From assembly GCF_022965805.1 (NCBI RefSeq), contig NC_133103.1, positions 29,998,329 to 30,062,328 on the forward strand: DNA of 64,000 bases, read 5' to 3'. This stretch comes from Primulina eburnea. Lineage: Eukaryota > Streptophyta > Magnoliopsida > Lamiales > Gesneriaceae. Of the stretch, positions 11,466-23,640 are shown in pieces. The notes below the pieces were generated by a model, which made no database searches, was not told the origin of the DNA, and saw nothing but the letters and a program-made list of their open reading frames with translations. How positions within the stretch are numbered: the stretch's first letter is position 1; every line of letters begins with the position of its first letter. The position numbers were made by a program, and so were the translations under genes.

Positions 11466-12440
11466 TTGAATGTCCAAGTAAACATGATTTCAACAAAAAC
11501 CAAAAGAAAGTTAGATGATCCAAATCCCACACAAATATGGCACGCTAGACTAGGTAATATTTCCCAAAGAAGGATGCACAAGCTAGTGGGAGAAGGCATG
11601 TTTGACTTGTCAGACATAAATTCTCTACATGCTTGTAAGTCCTGTCTAAAAGGAAAAATGACTAAGACTCCATTCAATGGAAACGTGGAACGTGCACATG
11701 GTCTACTGGATTTGATCCACACAGACGTTTGGGGCCCGCTAAGTGTTAGCACAAAATATGGGCAATCCTACTTCATTACCTTTACTGATGACCATTCGAG
11801 GTATGGGTGTGTTTGTTTGATAAAACACAAATCTGAAGCATTTGAAAAGTTCAAAGAATTCAGATTTGAAGTAGAAAATCAACAAGAAAGAAGTATTAAG
11901 GCACTTCGATCTGATCGAGGTGGAGAATACTTAAGTGCTGAATTTTTGGGTTATCTAAAAGAGAATGGGATTCTGTCACAGTGACTCCACCAGCAACGCC
12001 ACAATTGAATGGTGTTTCTGAACGTCTAAATCGAACTTTGATGGACATGGTTCGATCTGCGATGGGATTCACTGGATTGCCTACATCGTTTTGGGGCTTT
12101 GCGCTTGAAACTGTGGCAATGTTGTTGAATAATGTCCACACTAAAGCAGTAGATAAAACACCATATGAGATATGGATGGGAAAAACTCTAAATTATTCTT
12201 ACGAGAGAATATGGAGATGTCTTGCTTACGTGAAACAGATAGTGGGAGACAAATTGGATAGTAGATCCACTTTGTGCTACTTTGTAGGATATCCAAGGAA
12301 TTCTGTTGGATATTATTTCTATCATCCCAATGAAGCAAAAGTGTTTGTTTCAAGAAATGCCGCCTTTTTGGAAAGGTAATTTCTATTAGATAGAAAAGGC
12401 AAGATGATAGAACTTGAAGAAATTCAAGATACTCCCTCAA
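11466..12440 (+). pseudogene. Copia integrase (broken)
   Basis: The first frame holds a GAG-pre-integrase segment (WHARLGNISQRRMHKL, then CKSCLKGK, the end of the HHCC finger) and an integrase core with HTDVWGP and LRSDRGGEYLS. A frame change near 11980 is followed by PQLNGVSERLNRTLMDMVRS, the region with the third catalytic acidic residue, and then TPYEIWMGK. The frame ends in a stop near 12379. In life the domain inserts the element's cDNA into the genome; here it is non-functional. Confidence 0.88.
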
Positions 12441-13600
12441 CTATAGAAGTTTAACCCAATTTCCAAGAACCAGTAGTTAAAGTACAAGCCCTTAGAAGGT
12501 CTGAAAGGGTTATGAGACCACCTGCAAGATATACGCTTCTTCATGAACAAGGCCATGTTGAGTCTTGTGTTGGATGTGATCCAATGAATTTCAAAGAAGC
12601 AATATCTGATACTGATTCAACCAAATGGCTTGAAGCCATGCAGTCAGAAATGGATTCTATGTATTCAAACCAAGTATGGACATTGGTGGATCAACCTGAA
12701 GGAATCGTTCCTATAGGGTGCAAATGGATCTACAAAAGAAAGCTTGGGGTGAATGGGAAGGTAGTGACCTTCAAAGCAAAGCTGGTTGCAAAAGATTATA
12801 CTCAAAGGCAATGAGTTGACTATGAGGAAATTTTTCACCAGTTGCTATGTTTAAGTCCATTAGATTACTACTAGCCATAGCATCAAGGTATGACTATGAG
12901 ATATGGCAAATGGATGTAAAGACTGCATTCCTCAATGGAGACATCAAAAAGGAAATTTATATGTCTCAACCTGAGGGACACACATCAGTAGGAAGTGAGA
13001 ATAAGATATGCAAACTTCAGAGATCAATATATGGTCTCAAGCAGGAGTCAAGGAGTTGGAACCTCAGATTTTATAGCACTATCAAAGGGTTTTATTTTGC
13101 TTAGAATCCTGAGGAACCGTGTGTGTACAAGAAAATTAGTGGGAGTGTAGTGACATTCCTAGTACTTTATGTTGATGACATCATGCTCATTGGGAATGAT
13201 GTAGGATTACTGCAATCAACTAAAGGATGGTTAGCAAGTAAATTCTCCATGAAAGACATGGGTGAAACATCCTACGTATTGGGAATACAACCACCTATAT
13301 CGATACCGTTATTAAACGATTCTCTATGGAAGAGTCCAAGAGAAGATACTTACCAATGTGTCATGCTATTACTCTATCTAAAGCTATGTGTCCCAAAACT
13401 GATGAAGAGATAGAGATGATGACACGTATTCCATATGCGTCACCCATTGGTAGTATCATGTATGGTCTGATATAGACACGTCCTGATGTTGTTTGCGCTC
13501 TAAGTGTTACAAGCAGATATCAGGCAAACACTGATCCAATACATTGGAAGGCCGTGAAAGATATTCTTAAGTACTTGAGAAGGACTAAGAACTTGTTCAT
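12441..13600 (+). pseudogene. Copia reverse transcriptase (broken)
   Basis: RT motifs occur in order across three frames: a WLEAMQSEMDSM start near 12630, KWIYKRKLG, then WQMDVKTAFLNG near 12905, the YGLKQ motif, and the catalytic LYVDDIML near 13165. Stops fall near 12814, 13104 and 13413, and the last third is degraded. The integrase-before-RT order identifies copia rather than gypsy. Confidence 0.88.
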
Positions 13601-14117
13601 GGTCTATGGGGTGGAGAATTGAAATTGGAATGCTACACTGATTCTAGCTTCCAATGTGATGTAGATGATTCGTAATCGACCTCTGGTTTTGTATTCATGC
13701 TATATGGTGCGGCTGTCTCTTGGAAAGGTTCCAAGCAAGACACCATTGCGGATTCCACCACTGAAGCTGAATACATTGTTATATCTGATGCAGCCCAAGA
13801 GGTAGTTTGGATGAGGAATTTGGTCCAAGAGTTGGACATTATTCCTAATGGAGTTGATCCAGTCCCGTTGTACTGGGACAACACTGGTGCCGTTGTGCAA
13901 GCAAAGGAACCAAGGTCTCATCAGCGATCCAAACATATGCTAAGGAAGTTCCACATCATACGGGAGATGGTGGGAAGAGGAGACATATCAGTTGAAATAG
14001 TCCCCTATGCAGATAATGTTGCTGATCCACTTACAAAGCCCTTGCCAGGACCATTATTTGAAAAGCATCGCGAAGCAATGGGATTAAGGGTAGTTGTCTC
14101 TAGGGCAAGTGGGAGAT
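13601..14117 (+). pseudogene. Copia RNase H and polypurine tract
   Basis: The frame from 13697 carries the RNase H motif STTEAEY, then LYWDNTGAVVQAKEP and the typical end ADPLTKPLPGPLFEKH. It reaches the LTR and ends inside it at 14128. The purine tract AAGTGGGAGAT (14107-14117) directly precedes the 3' LTR. Confidence 0.88.
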
Positions 14118-16392
14118 TGTTAGAGTAGATGCCCTACAAGCCAACGGTTGGCTAGGGATTTTATTGACTCAGTTGTAATAAACAATCATTATTTTAATAT
14201 AATTTAACTTTTTATGGTCTTGTTATACTTTATCTGTATACCCATGCAAACAGCATAGATAAAGTCCTTGATTATGCTGTAATACAAATGAATCGTAATT
14301 CGATGTTGAAACTCATTTGTAAACACTGCATATTCTAAATTCGTTCCTAGTCGATTCAGCCGCCTAAAATGAGGATAAAGGCCGCTTGAGCTCGAAACTA
14401 GCATCTGTGATGTTGTGTACTGCGTTTCTTAGTAAGGGTATAGAGATGTCCAAACATACAGATGGGTAGTCATATGATGATTATACCGAAAAAACCCTCC
14501 CTCGGACTTTCCAAGTGGTTATCATTCATCGAGAGGATGAGTCCGTGGTTATGATTGTACACCATTAGTCCTTACGACCCGGGACAACACTGAGGCTCTA
14601 TATGCTAGGGTTGTGCTTTGACTCGTTTACCGGCTCCAGGAGAGTCATCAGGTGACGAGGTTGGGTACAGTTGCGACACATATAGGAGCCAGTGCAATGT
14701 AGTCGGGGATTCACCGCTCACCTGCGGGTGTGGATATCCTATGTGATCTGAAGTAATAATAGTGCATGGAATCTCTGGCCAGAGTATGAGATGTACGTTG
14801 GAGAAGGAGTTCTCCAATAGTACACGCGATGCCACTATTAAAGTTATCACATAGTTATCAAATTAATATGCAACCCTCGATGAACCAATGGTTGCAGATT
14901 CGATCGGGATATATGAGATGAAGGGACCGTACTGTACGTTAATCATAATCGACTGGTTCTTGCAGGCACTATCAGTGATACCTAGGGGATCATGGGGCGA
15001 TGCTACTAGACGCTCTTACCATGATCCGATGGGTCCAATCAGAAATGAGTTCTGACATTCTTGATCAAGGTGTTGATGGAAAGAATGGGGCAAACTAGGG
15101 TAAGCCCGAATAAATGATTATGTCCTGAATCACAAAGAGTTGTGAACCCACGGCTAGCTGTATCCCTGAACCATTGAGGGTCACACAAGTACTGGATTGT
15201 TTGTTCTCGTTGAGAGAATAAATTCAAGAAGTTGAATTTATATTATATAGTAAATTCAAGGAGTTGAATTGATGATAATTAAATTTTGAGAGAATAAATT
15301 CAAGAAGTTGAATTTATATTATATAGTAAATTCAATGAGTTGAATTTATGATAATTAAATTTTGAGAAAATAAATTCAAGGAGTTGAATTTATAAAATTT
15401 GAGAATTTAATTTATTAAACTCAAAAGTGGAGTTTATTAAATATTAAATTTTGGAGGTGATAAATTCAAGGAGTTGAATTTATAATTTAAATATTAAATT
15501 CAAATGTTGAATTTATAATTAATTTAATTTATTAAACTTAAAAGTTGAGTTTATTAAATATTAAATTACATATAATGATAAGTATGTTTAATGGGCTTGT
15601 AGGAGTACAAATCCAACATACTAAATAATTGAAGTTCTTAATGGACTTTGATTAATTAATTAAACTAGTTGGACTAGCTCAATTAATTAATCAAGCCTAT
15701 TAATGTTAATTATGGTAATTAGGTCATGTAAATTTTTTTTAAAAAAAAAATATATATATTTGACCTAAAATCATAGCCTCCACGATAAAAGGGAATCGAG
15801 ATTGTCTTTGATATGGCATGAATTTAGAATCTTTAATTAACTTAATTAATTTGATTAATTAAGTAAATTAAGGATTAGATATTAAGATAAGGATTTTGTT
15901 TCTTATTTTTGAAAAAGACATCCGAGAGTTTTTAAAAATAAAAAGGAGGTGCTGCCCTCATCATTATGATCCCGTGGGCAAGAAGATAATTTTTGGCTCT
16001 CCCCAATTATCAAATAAACTCTCGAAAATTCCTTCAAAATCAAGAAAAATTTGGCTTGGATTATTGAGTCGAATTTTTCGTGTTATATCTCTACGCAAAA
16101 TATCTTCTAATTTTCTAGTGCGAATTAGAAGAGGAACAAGTAATCCGGTCGTGGACCTGATTCGAAGATTAAAGAAGTTCATCGAAGAAAGTTCGTAGGG
16201 AATCATCAAGAGCTAGATCCGTCATACCGGATCAGTTGGTGCCATGTGATTTATTCACAAAAGGTATAAATTCAAACGCCCTATGTTTAAGTTAAAATCA
16301 TACGAACGTCCAAACATATTTTGATTGTCAAAATAAAATAAAATTTTTAAACTTCCGCTGCGTTTGGGCGTGTAGAAAACCGAGATCCAACA
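14118..16392 (+). repeat. Copia 3' LTR
   Basis: This 2275-bp LTR starts TGTTAGAG and ends GATCCAACA. It lacks the solo LTR, the MITE-like element and the long TA run found in the 5' copy, so it shows the undisturbed form. It contains the AAATTCAA hairpin cluster at about 15218-15565. No gene is seen in it. Confidence 0.93.
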
Positions 16393-16418
16393 TGTTTAGG
16401 GGCTGCTTGTGGTGTTTA

Positions 16419-18480
16419 TGTTGGATCCCGGTTTTCTACACGCCCAAACGCAACGGAAGTTTTAAAAATTTTATTTTATTTTGACAATCAAAATATTGTT
16501 TGGGCGCTCGTATGATTTTTCATAATAAACATACATTGGATGTTTAGTAAATTATACCTTTGGTGAATATATCACGTGGCTCCAACTACACCGGTATTAG
16601 CGGACGTAGCTCTTGTTGTAAAACCCTACGAACTTTCTTCGATCCCTTAATCCGGTCCACGATTGGAATATTTGTTCCTCTTCTAAATTGTACTAGAAAT
16701 TTAGAAGAACTTTTGCGTAGAGATTAAAAATTTGAGAGAGACTCAAATCTCCTTTCTTGAAAAGTTGGCCAAAAATTTTGGGAGAATTTTTATGTGATTT
16801 ACGTGAATCACAATTGGAATGGTGGAGGCTAGTTTTTTTTTTTTTCTTTCAAAAATTATGAGTGTTGATTAATTAACCCTAAACCTAATACACATATATA
16901 TAAGCTTAGGGCCCATTAATTAAATCAAACACTTAATGGGCTTAATAAATTAATTACTCTAGTCCAACTAGTTTAATTAATTAATTAATCTTTTAAAGTC
17001 CAATTAAGAACTTTAATAATTTGTATGTTGTTCTTGTACTCCTACAAGCCCATAGTACATACACCCATTACATTTAATTTAAATTAATTATAAATTCAAC
17101 ATTTGAATTTAATATTTAAATTATAAATTAAACTCCTTGAATTTATTACCTCCAAAATTTAATATTTAATAAACCCAACTTTTGAGTTTAATAAATTAAA
17201 TCATCAAATTTTATAAATTCAACTCCTTGAATTTATTCTCTCCAAATTTCATAAATTCAACTTCTTGAATTTACTATATCATAAATTCAACTCCTTGAAT
17301 TTATTTTCTCAAAATTTAATTATCATAAATTCAACTCTTTGAATTTACTATATCATAATATAAATTCAACTCCTTGAATTTATTCTCTCAACGGGAACAA
17401 ACGATCCAGTGCTTGTGTGACCCTCAGTGGTTCAGGGATACAGCTAGCCGTGGGTTCACAACTCTTTGTGATTCAGGACATAATCCTTTATTCGGGCTTA
17501 CCCTAGTTAGCCCCATTCTTTTCATCAACACCTTGATCAAGAATGTCAGAACTCATTTCTGATAGCACCCATCGGATCATGGTAAGAGCGTCTAGTAGCA
17601 TCGCCCCATGATCCCCTAGGTATCACTGATAGTGCCTGCAAGAACCAGTAGATTATGATTAACGTACAGTACGGTCCCTTCATCTCATATATCCCGATCG
17701 AATCTACAACCATTGGTTCATCGAGGGTTGCATATTAATTCGATAACTATGTGATAACTATAATAGTGCCATCGCGTGTACTATTGGAGAACTCCTTCTC
17801 AAACGTACATCTCATACTCTGGCCAGAGATTTCATGCACTATTATTTCATTAGATCACATAGGATATCCACACCCGCAGGTGAGCGGTGAATCCCCGACT
17901 ACAATGCACTGGCTCCTATATGTGTCGCAACTATACCCAACCTCGCCACCTGATGACTCTCCTAGAGCCGGTAAACGAGTCAAAGCACAGCCCTAGCATA
18001 TAGAGCCTCACTGTTGTCCCGGGCGTAAGGACTAATGGTGTACAATCATAACCACGAACTTATCCTCTCGATGAATGATAACCACTTGGAAAGTCCGAGG
18101 GAGGGTTGTTCGGTATAATCATCATATGACTACCCATCTGTATGTTTGGACATCTCTATGCCCTTACCAAGAAATGCAGTACACAACATCACAGATGCTA
18201 GTCTCGAGCTCAAGCGACCTTTATCCATGTTTTAGGCGGCTGAATCGACTAGGAACGAATTTAGAATATGCGGTGTTTACAAATGAGTTTCAACATCGAA
18301 TTACGATTCATTTGTATTAAAGCATAATCAAGGACTTTATCTATGCTGCTTGCATGTGTATACAGATAAAGTATAACGAAACCATTAAAAATAAATTATA
18401 TTAAAATAAAGATTGTTTATTACACTTGAGTCAATAAATTCCCTAGCCAACCGTTGGCTTGCAGGGCATCTATTCTAACA
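16419..18480 (-). mobile_element. Inverted solo LTR of the same Copia family
   Basis: The segment reads TGTTGGATCC...CTATTCTAACA, the reverse complement of the Copia LTR. It is flanked by GTTTA at 16414-16418 and 18481-18485, so it is a separate insertion. It is more diverged from the two Copia LTRs than they are from each other and is slightly shorter (2062 bp). With the 3' LTR next to it, it forms an inverted repeat of about 2 kb with a 26-bp spacer (16393-16418). Confidence 0.92.
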
Positions 18481-20015
18481 GTTTAGATACTGTCTTGGAG
18501 TTTAGGTGGGATTCTGAACGCTGCAAGGGAAGGGCCGAGAGAATCGTCCATGGGGAGGCTCATTTGTTTAGTAGAACGAGGGATCGGTTTTGGGGGAGAT
18601 TATGTGCAAGGGCTGAACCAGTAACTCGAGGACTGATCTGAGCCATGGACTCGACCCTTGAGGGTCTGAGTCAAGGCCTGGAGAGGTTCAAGACCTACTG
18701 GAACGAGCCACGAAGTCGATCGAGATGCGGGTAGGAGGTTTGGTCTCATGGTGCGCTTGAGATGATCGGCGATAGGGCGAGTTGTGATTCTTGCATGAGA
18801 GTGTAGCCGTGGTTCCATTGGGTCCAGATGAGTCCTAGGAGGGTCTAGGGGAGGCCGAGCCATGGCTGGTCCATCGGGTCGAGGCTAGGAACGAAACAAT
18901 AGAGGATTAGTGCACTAGAGTAGAGGCGCTCATGTTCTGTAATTTTCCAGCAACATATGGGTCATTGTCGAGGGGTATATAGGTATGGTCTGGATATTTT
19001 TAAGGTCTTTTAAGTGTTTACTAGGTGTGGTAAAAATTTGGGAGGAATTTGGTTAGGTTTCGAGTTTGATTCGGGTTAAAACCGGGACCCCGGTCCAAGT
19101 TTTAAAACAATTCGGTTAATTTATGAATTGAGCTCGAGTTTACGTCTAAAAATGAATTTAAAAATGTTTTGGGACATTTTAATGAGTTTGGTAAGCTTCG
19201 GATTAAAATAATGAGTTTTGCATTTATCCGGGATTTAATCGCCCCACGAAACGCTAATTAAAGAATTATTTGAAACGCCTAGATTTAAGCTTGATAAAAT
19301 TATGGAAAATTATATTTAAGCTCAAATAATTATTAGAAGTCTAATTTTTTAATTTGGGAATTTTATGCTAAAGTTTGGTTTTATTCATTATTAAAACGCA
19401 TTAATATGTTATACTCAAAGATTAATTTAAAAATTATCGATTTAAACCAAATAAAAATATGGGAAAATTCACGTAGGCTTAAATAATTATTTGGGACATG
19501 TTAGAGTCAATGGAATTAAGAAAATATCAAAAACGTGAAATTTTACTTCTAGGGGCAAAACGGTCATTTTTGGGTTTTCAGGGCAAAATGGTCATTTTTC
19601 ACCCGAGGTGAGATTTTGTCCTGGCAGCGCCCTGAGCACATTTTATCATATTTTAAATGTTCATGCATCACGTTTACTATTTTTACGCTATTATAATAAT
19701 TATGGTGCATGCTTGGTTTAAAGGAATTAAGAGAGAAAAAGTGAGAAAGCGAATAGCACTCCGTCTACGCCACGCCGCGTCGTCGTTTTTTTGTTTTCTT
19801 TCAAAACAAACCAAGGCATGTTTATATCTTCTTTCACTCTTCAATCAAGCCATATAGGTATTTTTAAATATCGCAAGTACATGATTTTAATGCAAGAAGA
19901 TCGAAATTGTTCATATTTAATGATGTTATTTAATTATATCACGTGCAAAAATATTCATTTTGAGATTTATGCGATATTGCTTGGGGTCACTTTACTATCC
20001 TGGGATTATTAATTC

Positions 20016-20185
20016 ACCCGGTCGTCAATTACCGGTCCGGTCGTCAGTTACCGGTCAGTTCAGTTCCCGATCGTCAGTTACCGGTCCGGTCGTCAGTTAC
20101 CGGTTAGTTTCACCCGGTCGCCAGATACCGGTCAGTTCCTGGTCGTCAGTTACCGGTACGGTCGCCAGTTACCGGTCAGTTCAGT
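20016..20185. repeat. Minisatellite with CCGGTCGTCAGTTACCGGT units
   Basis: Seven related boxes (core GGTCG or GATCG) begin at 20020, 20039, 20069, 20088, 20116, 20141 and 20160. Each unit is flanked by ACCGGT palindromes, and 19-bp spacing recurs three times. It belongs to the solo LTR 2831-20738. No coding role is apparent. Confidence 0.8.
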
Positions 20186-20743
20186 TCAGGGACCACTTGC
20201 GTGACCATAATCTCACCAGAAAATTATTACATGTTATTTCATTACAGGGCTCCAAGGAGTAAACATTTTCACTTATGATTTTTAGTTCAGTTATGCACGT
20301 ATTATAATTACTCATGATCAGTTATTTTCACTTTATGCCTCATGACATGATATTTCCACTTCGCATGAGATTTTATTATTATTACTTGTTATCTAAGATA
20401 TATGCATGCTGAGTCTTTAGACTCACTAGACTTGATTGTTGTAGGTGCTGATGATGTCGGGATCGAGGGCGGGGACCAGTGAGCCAGCTCGAGTCGGTAG
20501 TAATAGGACCGGAGGACCTCAGTGCAGCATTTATTATCATTCGATTGCGCAAACATTTTAATTATTGTTGGAAAAACTTTTTACTATCATTTCGAAAATG
20601 TTAATTTCTTCCGCTGTCACTTTGAACATCAAACTTTATTTATCAGTTCATTTATGAATGAGGCAATTTTAATTATTTAAAAAGAAAAAATTTTAAATTT
20701 TCCGTAATTTTCTAAGTAAGGATTTATAGGCCTTTACATCTTT

Positions 20744-21854
20744 TGCCTGTCTTGAGCTGTCTTGAGTCTTTCTCTGATTCTGACGACTTTGTCAATGGTT
20801 ACTTGAACAAGTTCAGGTCCAGTAATAGCTTTTTCTCCGACTTAATCCCAGTATAGAGGTGATCTACACTTTCGTCCATATAGTGCTTCATACGAAACCA
20901 TTTCAATGCTACTGCGATAGCTATTATTATACGCAAATTCTATCAGAGGTAACTGTTCGCTCCATTTCCCGGAAAATCCAGAGCACATGCCCTCAATATG
21001 TCCTCGAGGGTTTGAATTGTCCTTTCAGTTTGGCCATCAGTCTGAGGATGATAGGCTGTGCTAAGAGTGACTTTGGTTCTCATGGCTTCTTGGAAACTTT
21101 TCCAAAATCGTGATACGAATCTTGGATCTCTATCAGATAATATGCTTGCCGGAACTCCGTGTAATCTCACTATATTGTCCATGTACAGGGTGGCTAATTT
21201 TTCCAAGTTGTAATTCATCCGTACCGGGAAGAAATGAGCAGACTTGCTTAATCTGTCAATGATTACCCAAATCCCATTGTGACCTTGCCTTGATCTTGGT
21301 AGCCCTACTAGAAAGTCCATGGAGATGTTATCCCACTTCCACTTTGGTATTTCCAACGGTTGTAGAAGTCCTCCAGGTCGTTGATGTTCCACCTTGACTT
21401 GTTGACAGGTTAGGCACTTTGAAACAAAGACAGCTACGTCTTTCTTCATCCTATTCCACCAGTAATTATTTTTCAAATCTCGGTACATCTTGGTGCTTCC
21501 CGGATGAACTGAAAACTTCGATTTATGTGCCTCCACCATTACTTCTTCCCGAATCCCATCGATGTTTGGCACACACAACCGTCCTTTCATCCAAAGAATA
21601 CCATTTTCATCAATCTGAAATTCTGGGGTCTTTCCTTCTTGAACTTGTTCTTTAATTTTGAGGATAGAGGAATCTTGGCTTTGCTTCAATTTGATTGTTT
21701 CTCGAAGGGCTGGTTGCGCTGACAGTGAAGATAAGCTTACTTTTCCAAAGTTCCTTTGGCTCAATGCATCTGCCACCTTATTTGCCTTACCCAGATGGTA
21801 ATTGATTGAAAAATCATAATCCTTTAGAAGTTCCATCCACCTTCTTTGCATCAT
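20744..21854 (-). pseudogene. Gypsy-1 RNase H end and integrase (5' part)
   Basis: The frame begins with the end of RNase H ([20 protein letters not shown], then ADALSQ). The integrase follows with its HHCC zinc finger ([11 protein letters not shown] and [12 protein letters not shown]) and core: [11 protein letters not shown] holds the first Asp and [13 protein letters not shown] the second. A shift near 20945 breaks it, and coding continues to the insertion site at about 20744. The rest of the integrase is at 2302-2825. Confidence 0.9.
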
Positions 21855-21856
21855 GT

Positions 21857-22936
21857 TTAATTCCTTTTGGGTGAATATGTATTTGAGGCTCTGGTGTCGG
21901 TGAATACTTCGTATTTTACTCCATAAATGTAGTGTCTCCAGATTTTGAGCGCAAATACTACAGCAGCTAACTCAAGGTCATGAGTTGGATAATTTTGCTC
22001 ATAAGGTTTTAATTGCTGTGAATCATAGGCAATTACTTGACCTTCTTGCATAAGCACACACCCTAACTCTCCCTTTGAAGCGTCACTGTATGTAGTGAAG
22101 TTCTTGCCGTCCTCAGGAAGAATTAATACTAGTGTAGATGCGAGTTTCGTTTCCAGGGTTTCAAAAATTCTCTCACATGCTTCATTCCAAATAAATTTTG
22201 AATTTTTTTGAGTGAGTTTGGTGAGAGGAATGGCTATCGAAGAAAATCCTTCCACAAATTTCCTATAGTAGCCAGCTAAACCCAGAAAACTTCTTACTTC
22301 AGTCACTGTTTTTTGTTGTGGCCAGTCCTTAATTGCCTCTACTTTCTTAGGGTCCACTGACACCCCTAATTCAGAGAATATATGGCCTAAGAACGTCACA
22401 CTTTTTAGCCAAAATTCACACTTCTTGAATTTGGCATAGAGTTCCTTTTCTCGTAGTGTCTGCAAAGTGAGACGCAGATGTTCTCTATGTTTTTCCTCAC
22501 TTGGTGAGTATACTAAGATATCATCTATGAAAACAACCACGAACTTATCAAGATATGGTTTGAATACACGGTTCATAAGGTCCATGAATGCTGCAGGAGC
22601 ATTTGTTAGACCAAAAGGTATTACCATGAATTCATAGTGTCCATATCTTGTCCTAAATGCGGTTTTGGGGATATCCTCTGCTTTGACTTTCAGTTGATGG
22701 TAGCCCGATCTTAAATAAAGCTTTGAGAAAACATTGGCTACTTTTAATTGATCGAAAAAATCATCTATTCTCGGGAGTGTGTACTTATTCTTTATGGTAA
22801 TCTTGTTTAACTCTCTGTAATCAATGCATAGCCTCATGCTTCCGTCCTTTTTCTTTACGAACAGTACTGGTGCTCCCCATGGGGATGCACTGGGTCGAAT
22901 TTGCATCTTGTCCAGTAATTCCTGAAGTTGCTCCTT
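21857..22936 (-). pseudogene. Gypsy-1 reverse transcriptase and RNase H
   Basis: A 349-residue open stretch carries [33 protein letters not shown] and the catalytic [11 protein letters not shown], then the RT thumb ([11 protein letters not shown]) and the start of RNase H ([16 protein letters not shown]). A stop at about 22936 separates it from the protease side, and a shift near 21857 from the remaining RNase H. These domains copy the RNA into DNA in gypsy elements. Confidence 0.9.
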
Positions 22937-23640
22937 TTATTCCTTTAATTCGGCTGGAGCCATTCGGTATGGTGCCTTTGAAATTGATGCAACATCAGGG
23001 ACCAAATTGATTTCAAATTCCACTTCCATATCGGGTATCTCACCCAATAACTCCTCGGGAAAAACATCTGGAAATTCTTGAACAACTGGAATATCTTCCA
23101 ACCTTGGGACTTCTTCTTCTTTGACCTCATTGATCACTGTCCGATAAATTTTTTCACCGCCTTTTATGATCTTCCAGGCTTGTGAGGCAGATAGAATAAT
23201 TTACGTTCTTTGGATTTTCTGTGATAACCAATTCATTCCAAAGATGATATCAAACTCAATCATATTGAGTTGAATCAATTATGTCTCAAAAATTTGTTTG
23301 CTGATACAAATTTCACAGTTTCGATACACCTTGTGGGTTTCAATTGTTTTACTTACAGGTGTTGCCACTCTTAAGGGTTCACTAAGTATTTCATGCTCAA
23401 GTTTTAAGCTTCTTAGCTAATCTTCTAGACACAAATGAGTGTGTAGCACCGCAATCAAACAAGTAGTATACGCAGGTATTTCATTGAGTAAAACAGTACC
23501 TGCCACCACTTCGTTGGTGTTATCAGCTTCTTCCTGGGTTATTGCGTAAACCCAAGCATTAGTCTTGTTTTCATTTGGTTTGCTGGGTCTCGTCCCTTTG
23601 TCTTTGTTGTCTGGACAATCTTTAATCCGATGACCCACCT
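22937..23640 (-). pseudogene. Gypsy-1 protease region
   Basis: Near 23445 the frame reads DCGATHSF, the aspartic protease active site with Cys in place of the usual Ser/Thr of D-S/T-G. Further on comes the protease-RT linker with FPDVFPEELLGEIP and YRMAPAELKE. Stops and shifts between 23140 and 23420 break it. Confidence 0.75.

Larger units (their letters stand above)
4023..16392 (+). mobile_element. Full-length Ty1/copia element with 2.3-kb LTRs
   Basis: Both LTRs begin TGTTAGAGTAGATGCCCT and end GAGATCCAACA. They are flanked by TGTTT at 4018-4022 and 16393-16397. A tRNA-Met-type primer site follows the 5' LTR and a purine tract (AAGTGGGAGAT) precedes the 3' LTR. Internal order is leader, gag relic, integrase, RT, RNase H, which is the copia order. 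LTR identity is high by eye, yet the coding region has many stops and a reduced gag, so the copy probably moved with help from another element. Confidence 0.93.
2831..20738 (+). mobile_element. Solo LTR of a long-LTR gypsy family, itself interrupted
   Basis: The segment starts TGTAGAACCC and ends CCTTTACA, and is flanked by TCTTT at 2826-2830 and 20739-20743. After removing the nested Copia element (4023-16392) and the inverted solo LTR (16419-18480) with their duplications, about 3.5 kb of non-coding sequence remains (2831-4022, 16398-16418 and 18486-20738). I see no primer-binding site, polypurine tract or pol. The phrase after 20440 (gtaggtgctgatgatg, then a GC-rich stretch) resembles long LTRs of Tekay-type chromoviruses. 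The strand is inferred from that resemblance only. The parts 2831-4022 and 18486-20738 hold no gene. Confidence 0.8.

Noticed and set aside
4023..18480. A giant DNA transposon with long terminal inverted repeats (TGTTAGAG...CTCTAACA-like ends)
   Set aside because: The inverted ends come from two separate insertions. Between them are LTR ends, a primer site, copia pol and two different target-site duplications at 16393-16418.
18459..18863. A host gene in the non-coding part right of the inverted solo LTR
   Set aside because: Short overlapping frames on both strands without recognisable motifs, inside a segment bounded by LTR ends and target-site duplications.
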